Shown: positions 34,804 through 46,354, counted from the stretch's first letter. The stretch: DNA of 64,000 nucleotides from Micromonospora coxensis (GCF_900090295.1 NZ_LT607753.1:3844001-3908000); one strand, 5' to 3'. The notes: generated by a model from the letters alone, not told the origin. Program-made: numbers and translations.

Positions 34804-36078
34804 ATGACCGCGGTGGAGAACGACGCCGACGTGATCGTCGTGGGCGCCGGTCCCGGAGGATCGGCGACGGCGTACCACCTGGCGCGGCACGGCGTACGTG
34901 TGCTGCTGCTGGAGAAGACCGAGTTCCCCCGGGAGAAGGTCTGCGGTGACGGCCTGACTCCCCGGGCCGTGCGGCAGCTCGTCCGGATGGGTGTGGACAC
35001 CTCGCCCGAGGCCGGTTGGCTGCACAACAAGGGCCTGCGGGTGATCGGCGGCGGGGTACGCCTCGAACTGGACTGGCCCGACCTGGCCAGCTTCCCCAAC
35101 TACGGCCTGGTGCGTACCCGGCTGGACTTCGACGACCTGCTCGCCCAGCGCGCGGTCGCCGCCGGCGCGAAGCTGCGCACCGGCGTGAACGTGCTCGGCC
35201 CGGTGCTCGACGCCGACGACCGGGTGATCGGCGTGCAGGCCGAGGTCGGCCCGGAGAAGGAGCCGGTCAGCTTCCGCGCCCCGCTGGTGGTCGCCGCGGA
35301 CGGCGTCTCCGGCCGCTTCCCGCTCGCCCTCGGGCTGGCCAAGCGGGAGGACCGGCCGATCGGCGTGGCCGTCCGGCGCTACTACCGCTCGGCCGCCAAG
35401 CACGACGACGACTACCTGGAGTCGTGGCTGGAGCTGCGGGCCAAGGGCAGCGACGCGCTGCTGCCCGGGTACGGCTGGATCTTCGGCCTCGGTGACGGCC
35501 GGGTCAACGTCGGCCTGGGCGTGCTCAACTCGTCCTCGGCCTTCGGCAAGACCAACTACCGGCGGCTGCTCACCGACTGGCTGGCCAACACCCCCGAGGA
35601 CTGGGGGATGACCGACGAGACGAACGCCGAGGGGCCGATCCTCGGCGCGGCGCTGCCGATGGGCTTCAACCGGGTCCCGCACTACACCCGCGGGGTGCTG
35701 CTGGTCGGCGACTCCGGCGGCATGGTCAACCCGTTCAACGGCGAGGGCATCGCGTACGCGATGGAGTCCGGCGAGCTGGCCGCCGAGATCGCGGTCCAGG
35801 CGCTCGCCCGACCGGCCGGGGCCGACCGGGAGCGGGCGTTGATGGCGTACCCGCAGGAGCTGAAGGCCCGCTTCGGCGGCTACTACCGGCTCGGCGGGAT
35901 CTTCGTGAAGCTGATCGGCCGTCCGGAGGTGATGCGGATGGCGACCAAGCACGGCATGCCGCACCCGACGCTGATGCGCTTCGTGCTCAAGCTGCTGGCG
36001 AACCTGACCGACCCGCGCGGCGGGGACGCGATGGACCGGGTCATCAACGCGATGACGAAGGCGGCGCCGGCCGTGTAG
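34804..36078 (+). CDS. Geranylgeranyl-reductase-family flavoprotein (probable menaquinone side-chain reductase)
   Basis: A 424-aa FAD-dependent oxidoreductase. N-terminal dinucleotide fold VVGAGPGGSATAYHLARHG, EFPREKVCGDGLTPRAVRQL, AADGVSGRFP, and the second FAD motif VLLVGDSGGMVNPFNGEGIAYAMESG. Members saturate isoprene double bonds. Next to menG and nuo, the likely substrate is the menaquinone side chain, as for mycobacterial MenJ; archaeal-type lipid reduction is an alternative. ATG 34804 follows GGAGGAGG. A hairpin follows, so it is not transcribed with nuo by default. Confidence 0.88.
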   Translation: MTAVENDADVIVVGAGPGGSATAYHLARHGVRVLLLEKTEFPREKVCGDGLTPRAVRQLVRMGVDTSPEAGWLHNKGLRVIGGGVRLELDWPDLASFPNYGLVRTRLDFDDLLAQRAVAAGAKLRTGVNVLGPVLDADDRVIGVQAEVGPEKEPVSFRAPLVVAADGVSGRFPLALGLAKREDRPIGVAVRRYYRSAAKHDDDYLESWLELRAKGSDALLPGYGWIFGLGDGRVNVGLGVLNSSSAFGKTNYRRLLTDWLANTPEDWGMTDETNAEGPILGAALPMGFNRVPHYTRGVLLVGDSGGMVNPFNGEGIAYAMESGELAAEIAVQALARPAGADRERALMAYPQELKARFGGYYRLGGIFVKLIGRPEVMRMATKHGMPHPTLMRFVLKLLANLTDPRGGDAMDRVINAMTKAAPAV

Positions 36079-36086
36079 TGGACCAC

Positions 36087-36112
36087 GCCCGGGGCCAACG
36101 CCGGCCCCGGGC
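36087..36112 (+). terminator. Terminator between reductase gene and nuo operon
   Basis: GCCCGGGGCC / GGCCCCGGGC, 10-bp perfect stem with a 6-nt loop, 8 bp after the stop. Confidence 0.82.
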
Positions 36113-36212
36113 CGGACAGAGATCGACCCCCGCTGACGGCCGTCACGAGGGACGTGAATAGTGTGATTTTGGCCAAGCACCAGGGGCAGGGGAAGGACGA
36201 GCAGGAGAAAAG
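36113..36212 (+). promoter_or_regulatory. Promoter region of the nuo operon
   Basis: The 100 bp between the terminator and nuoA must hold the operon promoter. TCACG-N5-CGTGA at 36143-36157 is a short inverted repeat that could bind a regulator. AT-richer GAATAGTGTGATTTTG follows and may contain the -10. No Rex-like TTGTGN6CACAA was seen. Confidence 0.45.
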
Positions 36213-36578
36213 ATGTCGCTCTCGCCTTACGCACCGATCATCGGGCTGTTCGCCCTCGCCGCGGGGTTCTCGCTGTTCTCCGTGGCCGCCGCTCGCTTCG
36301 CCGGGCCCCGGCGCTTCAACAAGGCCAAGCTCGAAGCGTACGAGTGCGGCATCGAGCCGAGTCCCCAGCCGGTGGGCGGCGGACGGTTCCCGATCAAGTT
36401 CTACCTGACGGCGATGCTCTTCATCGTCTTCGACATCGAGATCATCTTCCTCTACCCCTGGGCGGTCTCGTTCGACGCCCTGCCGATCTTCGGCTTCGTG
36501 GAGATGGTCCTGTTCATCGTCGCGGTCTTCGTCGCGTACGCCTACGTGTGGCGGCGCGGCGGCCTGGACTGGGACTGA
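36213..36578 (+). CDS. nuoA: NADH-quinone oxidoreductase subunit A
   Basis: A 121-aa membrane subunit of complex I at the quinone-site entrance. Three helices, with the family loop [47 protein letters not shown] carrying the conserved Cys, Asp and Glu. ATG 36213 has a GGAG site. First gene of the 14-gene operon. Confidence 0.96.
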   Translation: MSLSPYAPIIGLFALAAGFSLFSVAAARFAGPRRFNKAKLEAYECGIEPSPQPVGGGRFPIKFYLTAMLFIVFDIEIIFLYPWAVSFDALPIFGFVEMVLFIVAVFVAYAYVWRRGGLDWD

Positions 36579-36592
36579 GGGAGGTACGTCAG

Positions 36593-37270
36593 ATGGGCAT
36601 CGAGGAGAAGCTCCCCGCCGGCGTCCTGCTCACCTCCGTGGAGAAGCTGGTCAACTGGTCGCGGAAGTCGTCCGTCTGGGGCGCCACCTTCGGCCTGGCC
36701 TGCTGCGCCATCGAGATGATGGCCGCCGGTGGCCCGCACTACGACATGGGTCGCTGGGGCATGGAGGTGTTCCGCGCCTCGCCGCGCCAGGCCGACCTGA
36801 TGATCGTGGCCGGTCGGGTGAGCCAGAAGATGGCCCCGGTCCTGCGCCAGATCTACGACCAGATGGCGGAGCCCCGCTGGGTCATCTCGATGGGCGTCTG
36901 CGCCAGCAGCGGCGGCATGTTCAACAACTACGCCATCGTGCAGGGCGTCGATCACATCGTCCCGGTCGACATGTACCTCCCGGGCTGCCCGCCCCGGCCG
37001 GAGATGCTCATCGACGCGGTGCTCAAGCTCCGCGAGAAGATCATGTACGAGCCGCTGGGCCCGAACGGCCGCAAGATGCTCGAGGCCCGCAAGGAGCGCG
37101 GCGACGTGCCCGTCGTGCCGTACGGCTCGATGCCCTCGTCGTACCGCAACGACAAGGCCCGGCGTGCCGAGTGGACGAAGGCCGTCCGCGAGGGGCGCGA
37201 GGAGCAGTTGCGGATCGAGAACTGGATGAAGGCCCAGAACCACCTGCACCAGCACGGGGGCATCAAGTGA
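36593..37270 (+). CDS. nuoB: NADH-quinone oxidoreductase subunit B
   Basis: A 225-aa peripheral subunit holding cluster N2, which hands electrons to the quinone. Ligand motifs: [26 protein letters not shown] and LPGCPPRPE. The C-terminal 50 residues are a charged tail typical of actinobacteria. ATG 36593 follows GGGAGG; it overlaps nuoC by 4 nt. Confidence 0.97.
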   Translation: MGIEEKLPAGVLLTSVEKLVNWSRKSSVWGATFGLACCAIEMMAAGGPHYDMGRWGMEVFRASPRQADLMIVAGRVSQKMAPVLRQIYDQMAEPRWVISMGVCASSGGMFNNYAIVQGVDHIVPVDMYLPGCPPRPEMLIDAVLKLREKIMYEPLGPNGRKMLEARKERGDVPVVPYGSMPSSYRNDKARRAEWTKAVREGREEQLRIENWMKAQNHLHQHGGIK

Positions 37271-38004
37271 CCGCACCCAACGACAGGAACGACAACGGCG
37301 GCGTGCCGGTCCCGACCACGCCGGCCGGCGCCTCCAGCGGCGCCCCGGCGGAGCACCCGCCGTCCAGCCCCGCCGGCCGCGGCATGTTCGGCATCCACGG
37401 CAGCGGCGACGTCTCCGGCTTCGGCGGCCTGGTCCGCCAGCGCCGGCCGATCGAGGAGAGCCCCCGGCCGTACGGCGGCTACTTCGACGAGGTCCGCGAC
37501 GCGCTGGAGGAGGCGTACCCGGCCTTCGGCGAGGCGATCGAGAAGGTCGTCGTCGACCGGGGCGAGCTGACCCTGCACGTCCGGCCGGAGCGGATCGCCG
37601 AGGTGTGCCAGGTGATGCGGGACGACCTGGGGCTGCGTTTCGAGCTCTGCTCCTCGGTCTCCGGTGTGGACTACCTGGGCGCCGACGACCGCCGGCTGCA
37701 CGTCGTCTACCAGCTCACCTCGATGACCTACCGGCGCACGGTCCGGCTGGAGGCCGCGGTCTCCGCCGAGCACCCGCACCTGCCGAGCGTCACCAGCGTC
37801 TACCCGACCGCCGACTGGCAGGAGCGGGAGACGTACGACATGTTCGGCATCGTCTTCGACGGCCACCCCAACCTCACCCGGATCCTCATGCCGGACGACT
37901 GGGAGGGGCACCCGCAGCGCAAGGACTACCCGCTCGGCGGCGTGCCCGTCGAGTACAAGGGCGCGGAGATCCCGCCGCCGGACCAGCGGAGGTCGTACCA
38001 GTGA
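37267..38004 (+). CDS. nuoC: NADH-quinone oxidoreductase subunit C
   Basis: A 245-aa peripheral subunit of the quinone module. The family core (about 75-240) includes [46 protein letters not shown]. The first 65 residues are a low-complexity Pro/Ser/Gly extension. GTG start overlaps nuoB; stop overlaps nuoD. Confidence 0.96.
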   Translation: MTAPNDRNDNGGVPVPTTPAGASSGAPAEHPPSSPAGRGMFGIHGSGDVSGFGGLVRQRRPIEESPRPYGGYFDEVRDALEEAYPAFGEAIEKVVVDRGELTLHVRPERIAEVCQVMRDDLGLRFELCSSVSGVDYLGADDRRLHVVYQLTSMTYRRTVRLEAAVSAEHPHLPSVTSVYPTADWQERETYDMFGIVFDGHPNLTRILMPDDWEGHPQRKDYPLGGVPVEYKGAEIPPPDQRRSYQ

Positions 38005-39326
38005 CGACGTCGAACTACGCCACCGAGCGCGAGACCACCGAGGGCAAGGTCTTCACCGTCACCGGTGGGGACTGGGACACGGTCGTCTCCGGTACCGACC
38101 CGATCAACGACGAGCGCATCGTCGTCAACATGGGTCCGCAGCACCCGTCCACGCACGGCGTGCTCCGGCTGATCCTGGAGCTGGAGGGCGAGACGGTCCG
38201 CGAGGCCCGCTCGGTCGTCGGTTACCTGCACACCGGCATCGAGAAGAACCTGGAGTACCGCAACTGGGTCCAGGGCTCGACCTTCGTGACCCGGATGGAC
38301 TACCTCTCCCCGCTGTTCAACGAGACGGCGTACGCGCTGGCGGTGGAGAAGCTGCTCGGCATCACCGACGAGGTGACCGAGCGGGCCACCACCATCCGGG
38401 TGCTGATGATGGAGCTGAACCGGATCTCCTCGCACCTGGTCTGGCTGGCCACCACCGGCATGGAGCTGGGCGCGATCAACATGATGCTCTACGGCTTCCG
38501 CGAGCGTGAGTACATCCTGGAGATCTTCGAGATCATCACCGGCCTGCGGATGAACCACGCGTACGTCCGGCCGGGCGGCGTGGCGCAGGACGTGCCGGAC
38601 GAGGCGATCGTCAAGATCCGCGAGTTCCTGAAGCTGATGCCGAAGAAGCTCAAGGAGTACGAGAACCTCCTCTCCGGCCAGCCGATCTGGATCGAGCGGA
38701 CGACGAACGTGGCGGTGCTCGACGTGACCGCCTGCCTCGCGCTCGGGGTGACCGGTCCGGTGCTGCGCTCCGCCGGCCTCGCCTGGGACCTGCGCAAGAC
38801 GATGCCGTACTGCGGCTACGAGACGTACGAGTTCGACGTGCCGACGCACACCGACGGCGACGTCTGGGGCCGCTACCTGGTCCGGCTCGCCGAGATCCGG
38901 GAGTCGCTCAAGCTGGTCGAGCAGGCGCTGGACCGGTTGAAGCCGGGCCCGGTGATGGTGGCCGACCGGAAGATCGCCTGGCCGGCACAGCTCGCCATCG
39001 GCGTCGACGGCATGGGCAACTCGCTGGAGCACGTCGCCAAGATCATGGGTCAGTCGATGGAGTCGCTGATCCACCACTTCAAGCTCGTCACCGAGGGCTT
39101 CCGGGTCCCGCCGGGCCAGGTGTACGTCGGCATCGAGTCGCCCCGCGGCGAACTGGGCGTGCACGCGGTCTCCGACGGCGGCACCCGTCCCTACCGGGTG
39201 CACTACCGGGAGCCGAGCTTCATCAACCTCCAGGCCCTCCCGGCGATGGCCGAGGGCGGCCTGATCGCCGACGTGATCGCCGGTGGCGCCTCGCTGGACC
39301 CCGTCATGGGGGGTTGTGACAGGTGA
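38001..39326 (+). CDS. nuoD: NADH-quinone oxidoreductase subunit D
   Basis: A 441-aa subunit forming most of the quinone pocket with Nuo[15 protein letters not shown] carries the quinone-head His; [16 protein letters not shown] and MTHDFAY-like [17 protein letters not shown] follow. GTG 38001 overlaps nuoC. Its stop codon is inside a dispersed repeat. Confidence 0.97.
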   Translation: MTTSNYATERETTEGKVFTVTGGDWDTVVSGTDPINDERIVVNMGPQHPSTHGVLRLILELEGETVREARSVVGYLHTGIEKNLEYRNWVQGSTFVTRMDYLSPLFNETAYALAVEKLLGITDEVTERATTIRVLMMELNRISSHLVWLATTGMELGAINMMLYGFREREYILEIFEIITGLRMNHAYVRPGGVAQDVPDEAIVKIREFLKLMPKKLKEYENLLSGQPIWIERTTNVAVLDVTACLALGVTGPVLRSAGLAWDLRKTMPYCGYETYEFDVPTHTDGDVWGRYLVRLAEIRESLKLVEQALDRLKPGPVMVADRKIAWPAQLAIGVDGMGNSLEHVAKIMGQSMESLIHHFKLVTEGFRVPPGQVYVGIESPRGELGVHAVSDGGTRPYRVHYREPSFINLQALPAMAEGGLIADVIAGGASLDPVMGGCDR

Positions 39327-39372
39327 GCGCGAGGAGTGAGCTGGCGAGCCCCGCAGTCGCGAACGGAAGGCG
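39322..39372 (+). repeat. Dispersed junction repeat, copy between nuoD and nuoE
   Basis: Begins GGTGAGCGCGAGGAG over the nuoD stop codon and contains AGCCCCGCAGTCGCGAACG (39347-39365), both identical to the copy at 26987. It fills the spacer and ends beside the nuoE ribosome site. Confidence 0.85.
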
Positions 39373-39378
39373 ACTCTG

Positions 39379-40536
39379 ATGACTGTCTTCACCGAAGAGA
39401 CCCGGGCCCGGGCGCGCGAGATCATCGCCCGGTACCCCGCCGACCGGTCCCGCTCGGCGCTGCTGCCGCTGCTGCACCTGGTGCAGTCCGAGGAGGGGTA
39501 CGTCTCCCCGGCCGGCGTGGAGTTCTGCGCCGAGGTGCTCGGGCTGAACAAGGCCCAGGTCGGCGCGGTCGCCACCTTCTACACCATGTACAAGCGCCGT
39601 CCGACCGGCGACTTCCTGGTCAGCGTCTGCACCAACACCATGTGCAACGTGCTCGGCGGCCAGGAGGTCTACGACACCCTCGCCGAGCACCTCGGCGTCG
39701 GGCACGACGAGACCACCGCCGACGGCAAGATCACCCTGGAGCACGCCGAGTGCCTGGCGGCCTGCGACTACGGGCCCGTCATGACGGTCAACTACGACTT
39801 CTTCGACAACGTGGACCCGCAGTCCGCGCTCGGGGTGGTCGAGGAACTGCGGGCCGGTGGCCGGCCGATGCCGACCCGGGGCGCCCGGCTCTGCACGCTC
39901 AAGGAGATGGCCGTGCAGCTCGCCGGCTTCGCCGACGAGCGTGACGGCGCGGTCGCCGACGGCGGGCCGGGCGAGCCGACCCTGCGGGGCCTGCGCCTGG
40001 CCGAGCAGCACGGCATCGCGGTGCCGGGCTTCGACCCGAACACGCCGATCCGGAGCAAGGCCGAGGCCGACAAGGCCGCCGCCGAGGCGAAGGCGAAGGC
40101 CGAGGCCGCGAAGCCGGCCCCCGCCACGGCGCCGGCCCCGACCGGCAGCGCCGTCGCGTCGGGCACGCCCGGCAACGCGGGCGTCGGCGAGCCGGCCCCG
40201 GCCGAGCGGGCCACCGGCAGCACCGCACCGGACGTGAAGTCGCCGGACGACAAGTCACCGGAGATCCGGGCCGCCGAGACCCGGCAGCCCGACGCCCGGA
40301 CCGCCGTCCCCGACGCCCCCGGCACCAAGGTCCCGACGGACCCCACCGCGCCGGCCCCCCGGGACGCGCGGGAGGCGCAGGCCGCCGGCACCGCCGCGAA
40401 CGCGCCCGCCGGTGACGGCAAGCCCGCCGGCGACGAGGCCGGGGCGCAGCAGCGCAACCTGAAGGAAGCCGAGGCAGGGGCCGGCAGCAACGGCGCCGGT
40501 TCCGCCGTCGCGAGCGAGACGGGGGTCCAGAAGTGA
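39379..40536 (+). CDS. nuoE: NADH-quinone oxidoreductase subunit E with long C-terminal extension
   Basis: 2Fe-2S (N1a) subunit of the NADH-dehydrogenase module. The thioredoxin-like domain (about 1-170) has the ligands in VCTNTMC and AECLAACDYGPV. At 385 aa it is more than twice the usual 160-240. From about residue 195 onward it is Ala/Pro/Lys-rich low-complexity sequence (AEADKAAAEAKAKAEAAKPAPATAPAP...) with no visible domain. GTG/ATG spacing is clean: ATG 39379 after GGAAGG; stop overlaps nuoF. Confidence 0.95.
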   Translation: MTVFTEETRARAREIIARYPADRSRSALLPLLHLVQSEEGYVSPAGVEFCAEVLGLNKAQVGAVATFYTMYKRRPTGDFLVSVCTNTMCNVLGGQEVYDTLAEHLGVGHDETTADGKITLEHAECLAACDYGPVMTVNYDFFDNVDPQSALGVVEELRAGGRPMPTRGARLCTLKEMAVQLAGFADERDGAVADGGPGEPTLRGLRLAEQHGIAVPGFDPNTPIRSKAEADKAAAEAKAKAEAAKPAPATAPAPTGSAVASGTPGNAGVGEPAPAERATGSTAPDVKSPDDKSPEIRAAETRQPDARTAVPDAPGTKVPTDPTAPAPRDAREAQAAGTAANAPAGDGKPAGDEAGAQQRNLKEAEAGAGSNGAGSAVASETGVQK

Positions 40537-41849
40537 CCACTCCCCGGCCGGAGACGCTGGCCAAGCTGACGCCGGTGCTGACCAAGCGCTGGCTGTCGCC
40601 GGACGCCTGGCGGATCGGCACCTACGAGAAGCTCGACGGCTACGCGGCGCTGCGCAAGGCCCTCAAGGCCCACCCGGACGACCTGATCCAGCTGATCAAG
40701 GACTCCGGCCTGCGCGGGCGCGGCGGCGCGGGCTTCCCCACCGGCCTGAAGTGGGGCTTCATCCCGCAGGGCGACGGCAAGCCGCACTACCTCGTGGTCA
40801 ACGCCGACGAGGGCGAGCCGGGCACCTGCAAGGACCTGCCGCTGATGACGCACGACCCGCACTCGCTGGTCGAGGGCGTGATCATCGCGTCGTACGCGAT
40901 CCGGGCCAACCGCGCCTACATCTACATCCGGGGCGAGGCGGTGCACGCCGCGCGGCGGCTGCGCCACGCCGTCCAGGAGGCGTACGCCAAGGGCTACCTG
41001 GGCCGCAACATCCAGGGCAGCGGCTTCGACCTGGACCTGGTGGTGCACTCCGGCGCCGGGGCGTACATCTGCGGTGAGGAAACCGCGCTGCTGGACTCGC
41101 TGGAGGGCTTCCGGGGCCAGCCCCGGCTGCGCCCGCCGTTCCCGGCGACCCACGGCCTGTACGCCAGCCCGACCGTGGTCAACAACGTCGGCACCATCGC
41201 CAGCGTGCCGTACATCGTGCTGGGCGGCGCGGACTGGTGGAAGACCATGGGCACGGAGAAGTCCTCCGGCCCGATGATCTACTCGCTCTCCGGCCGGATC
41301 GCCAACCCGGGCCAGTTCGAGTGCACGATGGGGATCACCCTGCGCGAGCTGATCGAGCTGGCCGGGGGGATGCAGCCCGGGCACAACCTGCGGTTCTGGA
41401 CCCCGGGTGGCTCGTCGACGCCGCTGCTGACCGCCGAGCACCTGGACGTCCCGCTGGACTTCGAGGGAGTGGCGGCGGCCGGCTCGATCCTGGGCACCAC
41501 GGCCACCCAGATCTTCTCCGACCAGGACTGCCCGGTCTACGCGACCTACCGGTGGCTGGAGTTCTACCACCACGAGTCGTGCGGCAAGTGCACCCCGTGC
41601 CGCGAGGGCAACTACTGGATGGTCCGGGTCTACCGGCGGATCCTCGCCGGCCAGGGCACCCACGAGGACCTGGACACCCTGCTCGACACCTGCGACAACA
41701 TCCTCGGCCGCTCGTTCTGCGGTCTGGGTGACGGTGCGACCAGCTCGGTGACCTCGTCGCTGAAGTACTTCAAGCAGGACTACCTCGACTACATCGAGGG
41801 ACGTACCGCACCCAAGTTGTCGGAGAAGACCCTGGTAGGGGCGCACTGA
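40533..41849 (+). CDS. nuoF: NADH-quinone oxidoreductase subunit F
   Basis: A 438-aa NADH- and FMN-binding subunit with cluster N3. [15 protein letters not shown] binds [20 protein letters not shown] binds FMN, and [17 protein letters not shown] plus the Cys of [11 protein letters not shown] hold the 4Fe-4S cluster. GTG start overlaps nuoE; stop overlaps nuoG by one base. Confidence 0.97.
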   Translation: MTTPRPETLAKLTPVLTKRWLSPDAWRIGTYEKLDGYAALRKALKAHPDDLIQLIKDSGLRGRGGAGFPTGLKWGFIPQGDGKPHYLVVNADEGEPGTCKDLPLMTHDPHSLVEGVIIASYAIRANRAYIYIRGEAVHAARRLRHAVQEAYAKGYLGRNIQGSGFDLDLVVHSGAGAYICGEETALLDSLEGFRGQPRLRPPFPATHGLYASPTVVNNVGTIASVPYIVLGGADWWKTMGTEKSSGPMIYSLSGRIANPGQFECTMGITLRELIELAGGMQPGHNLRFWTPGGSSTPLLTAEHLDVPLDFEGVAAAGSILGTTATQIFSDQDCPVYATYRWLEFYHHESCGKCTPCREGNYWMVRVYRRILAGQGTHEDLDTLLDTCDNILGRSFCGLGDGATSSVTSSLKYFKQDYLDYIEGRTAPKLSEKTLVGAH

Positions 41850-44359
41850 TGACCGACGTAGCCAAGCCGACCGAGACCGTCACCCTCACCATCGACGGCG
41901 TCGAGGTCACCGCCCCGAAGGGGGCGCTGCTGATCCGGGTCGCCGAGCAGTTGGGGACCGAGATCCCCCGGTTCTGCGACCACCCGCTGCTGGCCCCGGC
42001 CGGCGCCTGCCGCCAGTGCCTGGTCGAGGTGGAGGGGCAGCGCAAGCCGGTCGCCTCCTGCACCCAGACCGTCGCCGACGGCATGGTGGTGCGGACCCAG
42101 CTCACCTCCCCGGTCGCCAAGAAGGCGCAGGAGGGGGTCATGGAGCTGCTGCTGCTCAACCACCCGCTCGACTGCCCGATGTGCGACAAGGGCGGCGAGT
42201 GCCCGCTGCAGAACCAGGCCATGTCCACCGGCCGCACCGACTCGCGCTTCCACGAGCACAAGCGGGAGTACGAGAAGCCGCTGCCGATCAGCACCCAGGT
42301 GCTGCTCGACCGCGAGCGGTGCGTGCTCTGCCAGCGCTGCACCCGCTTCTCCGAGGAGATCGCCGGCGACAAGTTCATCGACCTGATGGGCCGGTCGTCC
42401 GCCGAGGAGATCAATATCTACCGGGACGACGCGTACGGCGAAGAGGGCGACGCCGGTGACGTGCCGTTCAACTCGTACTTCTCCGGCAACACCGTGCAGA
42501 TCTGCCCGGTGGGCGCGCTGACCGGCACCCAGTACCGGTTCCGGGCCCGCCCGTTCGACCTGGTCTCCACGCCCAGCGTCTGCGAGCACTGCTCGGCCGG
42601 CTGCGCCCAGCGCACCGACTGGCGGCGCGGCAAGGTGCTGCGCCGGCTGGCCGGCGACGACCCGCAGGTCAACGAGGAGTGGAACTGCGACAAGGGGCGG
42701 TGGGGCTTCCAGTACACCCGCGCCTTCGACCGGCTCACCACCCCGCTGGTCCGCGACGAGCGCAGCGGCGAGCTGCGCGAGGCGTCCTGGAGCGAGGCGC
42801 TGACCCGGGCCGCCGAGGGGCTGCGCGCCGCCCGGGACGGCGGGCAGGGCACCGCGGTGCTGACCGGTGGCCGGCTCACCGTCGAGGACGCCTACGCGTA
42901 CGCGAAGTTCGCCCGGGTCGCCCTGCACACCAACGACATCGACTTCCGGGCCCGGCCGGTCTCCCGCGAGGAGGCCGAGTTCCTGGCCAGCACCGTCGCC
43001 GGGATCACCGACGTGACCTACGCCGACGTGGAGAAGGCGTCCACGGTGGTGCTGGTCGGGCTGGAGCCGGAGGAGGAGTGCCCGATCCTCTTCCTGCGGC
43101 TGCGCAAGGCGTACCTGAAGAAGAAGCTCAAGGTCTACGCGATCGCCCCGTTCGCCACCCGGGGCCTGGAGAAGCTCGGGGCCAAGCTGGCCCGGGTGGT
43201 GCCGGGCGAGGAGGCGAGCGTGCTCGCCGAGCACGACACGGTGGCCGAGGCGCTCGGCGCCGAGGGTGCGATCCTCTTCGTCGGCGAGCGGCTGGCCGGC
43301 GTGCCCGGTGGCCTCTCCGCCGCCGCGGACGTCGCCCGGCGTACCGGCGCGAAGCTGGCCTGGGTGCCGCGGCGCGCGGGTGACCGCGGCGCGGTCGACG
43401 CGGGCTGCCTGCCCAACCTGCTCCCCGGCGGGCGCCTGGTCACCGAGCCGGCCGCCCGTGCCGAGCTGGGTGAGGCCTGGGACATCCCGGCCGGGGTGAT
43501 TCCCAGCCAGGCCGGCCGGGACACCGACCAGATCGTCGCCGCGGCGGCCAACGGCCAGCTCGGCGCCCTGGTGGTGGCCGGCGTGGACCCGGCCGACCTG
43601 GCCGACCCCCGGCTGGCCGAGCAGGCCCTGGACGCGGTGCCGTTCCTGGTCAGCCTGGAGCTGCGCAACTCGGCGGTGGCCCGCCGGGCGGACGTGGTCT
43701 TCCCGGTCGCCCCGGTGGTCGAGAAGGCCGGCAGCTTCCTGGACTGGGAGGGCCGGCTGCGCACCTTCGAGGAGGTGCTGCACACCGGCGCGCTGACCGA
43801 CGGACGGGTGCTGGACGCGCTCGCCGCGCAGCTCGACGTCCGGCTGGGCACCGGTGACGTGCCGAGCATCCGGCGCGAGCTGGGCGGGCTGCCGCAGACC
43901 CGGACGGAGCGGCCCGCCGCGCCGTCCGTCGCCCCGGCGACCGTGCCGCAGCCAGGCGCCGGGGAGGCCGTGCTGGCCACCTGGCACCAGCTCATCGACC
44001 TGGGCAGCCTCACCGACGGCGACGAGCATCTCGCCGGCACCGCCCGCCCGCCGGTGGTCCGGCTGGGCAAGGGCACCGCCGAGGCGATCGGCGTCGCCGA
44101 CGGCGACCCGGTCACGGTGGGCACCGACCGTGGCGCGCTGACCCTGCCCGCCGCGGTCACCGAGATGCCGGACGGCGTCGTCTGGCTGCCGACCAACTCA
44201 CCCGGCTCGACCGTGCGGCGCAGCCTCGGCGCGACGTCCGGCACGGTCGTCCGGCTCTCCGTCCCCACCTCGACCGGCGCGACCGTGCCGGCCGGGCGGG
44301 TCGCGGCGGACGAGGCCGGCCGTCCGGGTCCGCTCCTCAACGCTGGGGGTAACCAGTGA
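41849..44359 (+). CDS. nuoG: NADH-quinone oxidoreductase subunit G
   Basis: The 836-aa iron-sulfur subunit. N-terminal ferredoxin domain ([15 protein letters not shown]), [17 protein letters not shown] for N5/N4, [10 protein letters not shown], then CEHCSAGC...CDKGRWGF, four Cys matching the extra N7 cluster found in some bacteria. The rest is a molybdopterin-oxidoreductase-like domain without cofactor. ATG overlaps the nuoF stop (TGATG). Confidence 0.96.
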   Translation: MTDVAKPTETVTLTIDGVEVTAPKGALLIRVAEQLGTEIPRFCDHPLLAPAGACRQCLVEVEGQRKPVASCTQTVADGMVVRTQLTSPVAKKAQEGVMELLLLNHPLDCPMCDKGGECPLQNQAMSTGRTDSRFHEHKREYEKPLPISTQVLLDRERCVLCQRCTRFSEEIAGDKFIDLMGRSSAEEINIYRDDAYGEEGDAGDVPFNSYFSGNTVQICPVGALTGTQYRFRARPFDLVSTPSVCEHCSAGCAQRTDWRRGKVLRRLAGDDPQVNEEWNCDKGRWGFQYTRAFDRLTTPLVRDERSGELREASWSEALTRAAEGLRAARDGGQGTAVLTGGRLTVEDAYAYAKFARVALHTNDIDFRARPVSREEAEFLASTVAGITDVTYADVEKASTVVLVGLEPEEECPILFLRLRKAYLKKKLKVYAIAPFATRGLEKLGAKLARVVPGEEASVLAEHDTVAEALGAEGAILFVGERLAGVPGGLSAAADVARRTGAKLAWVPRRAGDRGAVDAGCLPNLLPGGRLVTEPAARAELGEAWDIPAGVIPSQAGRDTDQIVAAAANGQLGALVVAGVDPADLADPRLAEQALDAVPFLVSLELRNSAVARRADVVFPVAPVVEKAGSFLDWEGRLRTFEEVLHTGALTDGRVLDALAAQLDVRLGTGDVPSIRRELGGLPQTRTERPAAPSVAPATVPQPGAGEAVLATWHQLIDLGSLTDGDEHLAGTARPPVVRLGKGTAEAIGVADGDPVTVGTDRGALTLPAAVTEMPDGVVWLPTNSPGSTVRRSLGATSGTVVRLSVPTSTGATVPAGRVAADEAGRPGPLLNAGGNQ

Positions 44360-45711
44360 GCGCGCTCTACCTCGCGCAGGACCCGACGCTGGCCGACTTC
44401 GGCAAGGACCCGTGGTGGCTGGTCCTTGGCAAGATCGTCTTCGCGTTCGCCTTCGGTCTGCTCGCCACGCTGCTCGGCGTCTGGTTCGAGCGGCGGGTCG
44501 TCGGCCGGATGGCGGTCCGGCCCGGCCCCAACCAGGTCGGCCCGTTCGGCCTGCTGCAGACCCTCGCCGACGGCCTGAAGATGGCGTTCAAGGAGGACAT
44601 CCTCCCGAAGGCCGCCGACAAGGTCGTCTACTTCTTCGCGCCGGTCATCTCGGTGGTCTGTGCGGTCACCGCCCTCTCGGTGATCCCGTTCGGCCCGATG
44701 GTCAGCATCTTCGGCCACTGGACGCCGCTGCAGGTCACCGACGTGTCGGTGGCGGTGCTGGTGCTGTTGGCCTGCTCCTCGCTGGCCGTCTACGGCATCG
44801 TGCTCGGCGGCTGGGCCTCCGGCTCGACGTACCCGCTCCTCGGTGGCCTGCGCTCCAGCGCCCAGATGATCTCGTACGAGGTCGCGATGGGGCTGAGCAT
44901 CGTCGCGGTCTTCATGACCGCCGGCACGATGTCCACCAGCGGGATCGTCGCCGCGCAGGGGGACGCCACCCGGCTGACCGTGTTCGGCACCGAGATCCCG
45001 GCCCCCGGCTGGTACGCGATCCTGCTGCTGCCCAGCTTCATCATCTTCTTCATCGCCACCGTCGGTGAGACCAACCGGGCCCCGTTCGACCTGCCGGAGG
45101 CGGAGTCCGAGCTGGTCGCGGGCTTCATGACCGAGTACAGCTCGCTGAAGTTCGCGCTCTTCATGCTCTCCGAGTACGTCGCGATGGTGACCATGTCCGC
45201 GGTCACCACGACGCTCTTCCTCGGCGGCTGGCGCGCCCCGGCCCCGATCACCACCATCTGGGCGGGCGCCAACTCCGGTTGGTGGCCGATGCTCTGGTTC
45301 TTCGCCAAGGTCGTGATGCTGGTCTTCGTCTTCGTCTGGCTCCGGGGCACCCTGCCCCGGCTCCGCTACGACCAGTTCATGCGCTTCGGCTGGAAGGTCC
45401 TCCTCCCGATCAACCTGGTCTGGATCCTGGTCCTGGCCGGTCTGCGCTCGATCGAGGACTGGCAGTCGCGGGACCGGTTGCTCGCCACCGCCGTCGGCGC
45501 GGGCGTGCTGCTGCTGGTCACCCTGCTGTGGCCGAGCCGTAAGCAGGCGCCGAAGCCGTCCGTCCAGGAACAGGTCAACAGTCGGCCGCACGGCAGCTTC
45601 CCGCTGCCCCCGATGGACCTTCAGGTACCACCGAGCCCGCGCACCAAGCGCGTGGTCGCCGAGCGGGAGCCGGCCAACGTCGCCGCCGGCTCGGACTCCA
45701 GGGAGGTGTGA
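44356..45711 (+). CDS. nuoH: NADH-quinone oxidoreductase subunit H
   Basis: A 451-aa membrane subunit linking the quinone chamber to the proton pumps. About eight helices; [37 protein letters not shown] and [26 protein letters not shown] are family signatures. The C-terminal 60 residues form a hydrophilic tail. GTG start overlaps nuoG. Confidence 0.97.
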   Translation: MSALYLAQDPTLADFGKDPWWLVLGKIVFAFAFGLLATLLGVWFERRVVGRMAVRPGPNQVGPFGLLQTLADGLKMAFKEDILPKAADKVVYFFAPVISVVCAVTALSVIPFGPMVSIFGHWTPLQVTDVSVAVLVLLACSSLAVYGIVLGGWASGSTYPLLGGLRSSAQMISYEVAMGLSIVAVFMTAGTMSTSGIVAAQGDATRLTVFGTEIPAPGWYAILLLPSFIIFFIATVGETNRAPFDLPEAESELVAGFMTEYSSLKFALFMLSEYVAMVTMSAVTTTLFLGGWRAPAPITTIWAGANSGWWPMLWFFAKVVMLVFVFVWLRGTLPRLRYDQFMRFGWKVLLPINLVWILVLAGLRSIEDWQSRDRLLATAVGAGVLLLVTLLWPSRKQAPKPSVQEQVNSRPHGSFPLPPMDLQVPPSPRTKRVVAEREPANVAAGSDSREV

Positions 45712-45712
45712 C

Positions 45713-46354
45713 GTGGGCGCGATCACCGGAACGTTCAAGGGCTTCGGGGTCACCTTCTCGCACATGTTCAAGAAGGTCGTCACCACCGACTACCCGTTCA
45801 AGCCGCCGGTCTCGGCGCCGCGCTACCACGGCCGGCACATCCTCAACCGGCACCCGGACGGCCTGGAGAAGTGCATCGGCTGCGAGCTGTGCGCCTGGGC
45901 CTGCCCGGCGGACGCGATCTACGTCGAGGGTGGCGACAACACCGACGAGCAGCGCTTCTCGCCGGGTGAGCGGTACGCCAGCGTCTACCAGATCAACTAC
46001 GCCCGGTGCATCTTCTGCGGGCTCTGCATCGAGGCCTGCCCGACCCGTTCACTCACCATGAGCAACGAGTACGAGCTGGCCCGGGACAGCCGGCAGGACC
46101 TGATCTTCACCAAGGAGCAGCTGCTCGCGCCGCTGCTGCCGGGGATGGAGCAGCCGCCGCACCCGATGCGGCTGGGTGACAGCGAGAAGGACTACTACGT
46201 CGGCGCGCTGACCAACCCGGGCACCTCGGCCGGTGCCGAGCACTCGGCCAACAACCCGGGCCGGTACCAGCTCGAGGAGCACCCCGGGGTGACCTTCCCC
46301 GGCGCCGAGCAGCACGCCCAGCGGGCCGAGGCGGGCAAGGGAGCAGGAGCATGA
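45713..46354 (+). CDS. nuoI: NADH-quinone oxidoreductase subunit I
   Basis: A 213-aa subunit with two 4Fe-4S clusters (N6a, N6b): [12 protein letters not shown] and [12 protein letters not shown]. The C-terminal 70 residues are an actinobacterial extension. GTG 45713 starts one base after the nuoH stop and follows GGGAGG. Confidence 0.97.
   Translation: MGAITGTFKGFGVTFSHMFKKVVTTDYPFKPPVSAPRYHGRHILNRHPDGLEKCIGCELCAWACPADAIYVEGGDNTDEQRFSPGERYASVYQINYARCIFCGLCIEACPTRSLTMSNEYELARDSRQDLIFTKEQLLAPLLPGMEQPPHPMRLGDSEKDYYVGALTNPGTSAGAEHSANNPGRYQLEEHPGVTFPGAEQHAQRAEAGKGAGA

Noticed and set aside
43135..45786. 883-codon minus-strand open frame over nuoG/nuoH
   Set aside because: Mirror of the GC-rich codons of the nuo genes; no domain, start site or conserved motif.
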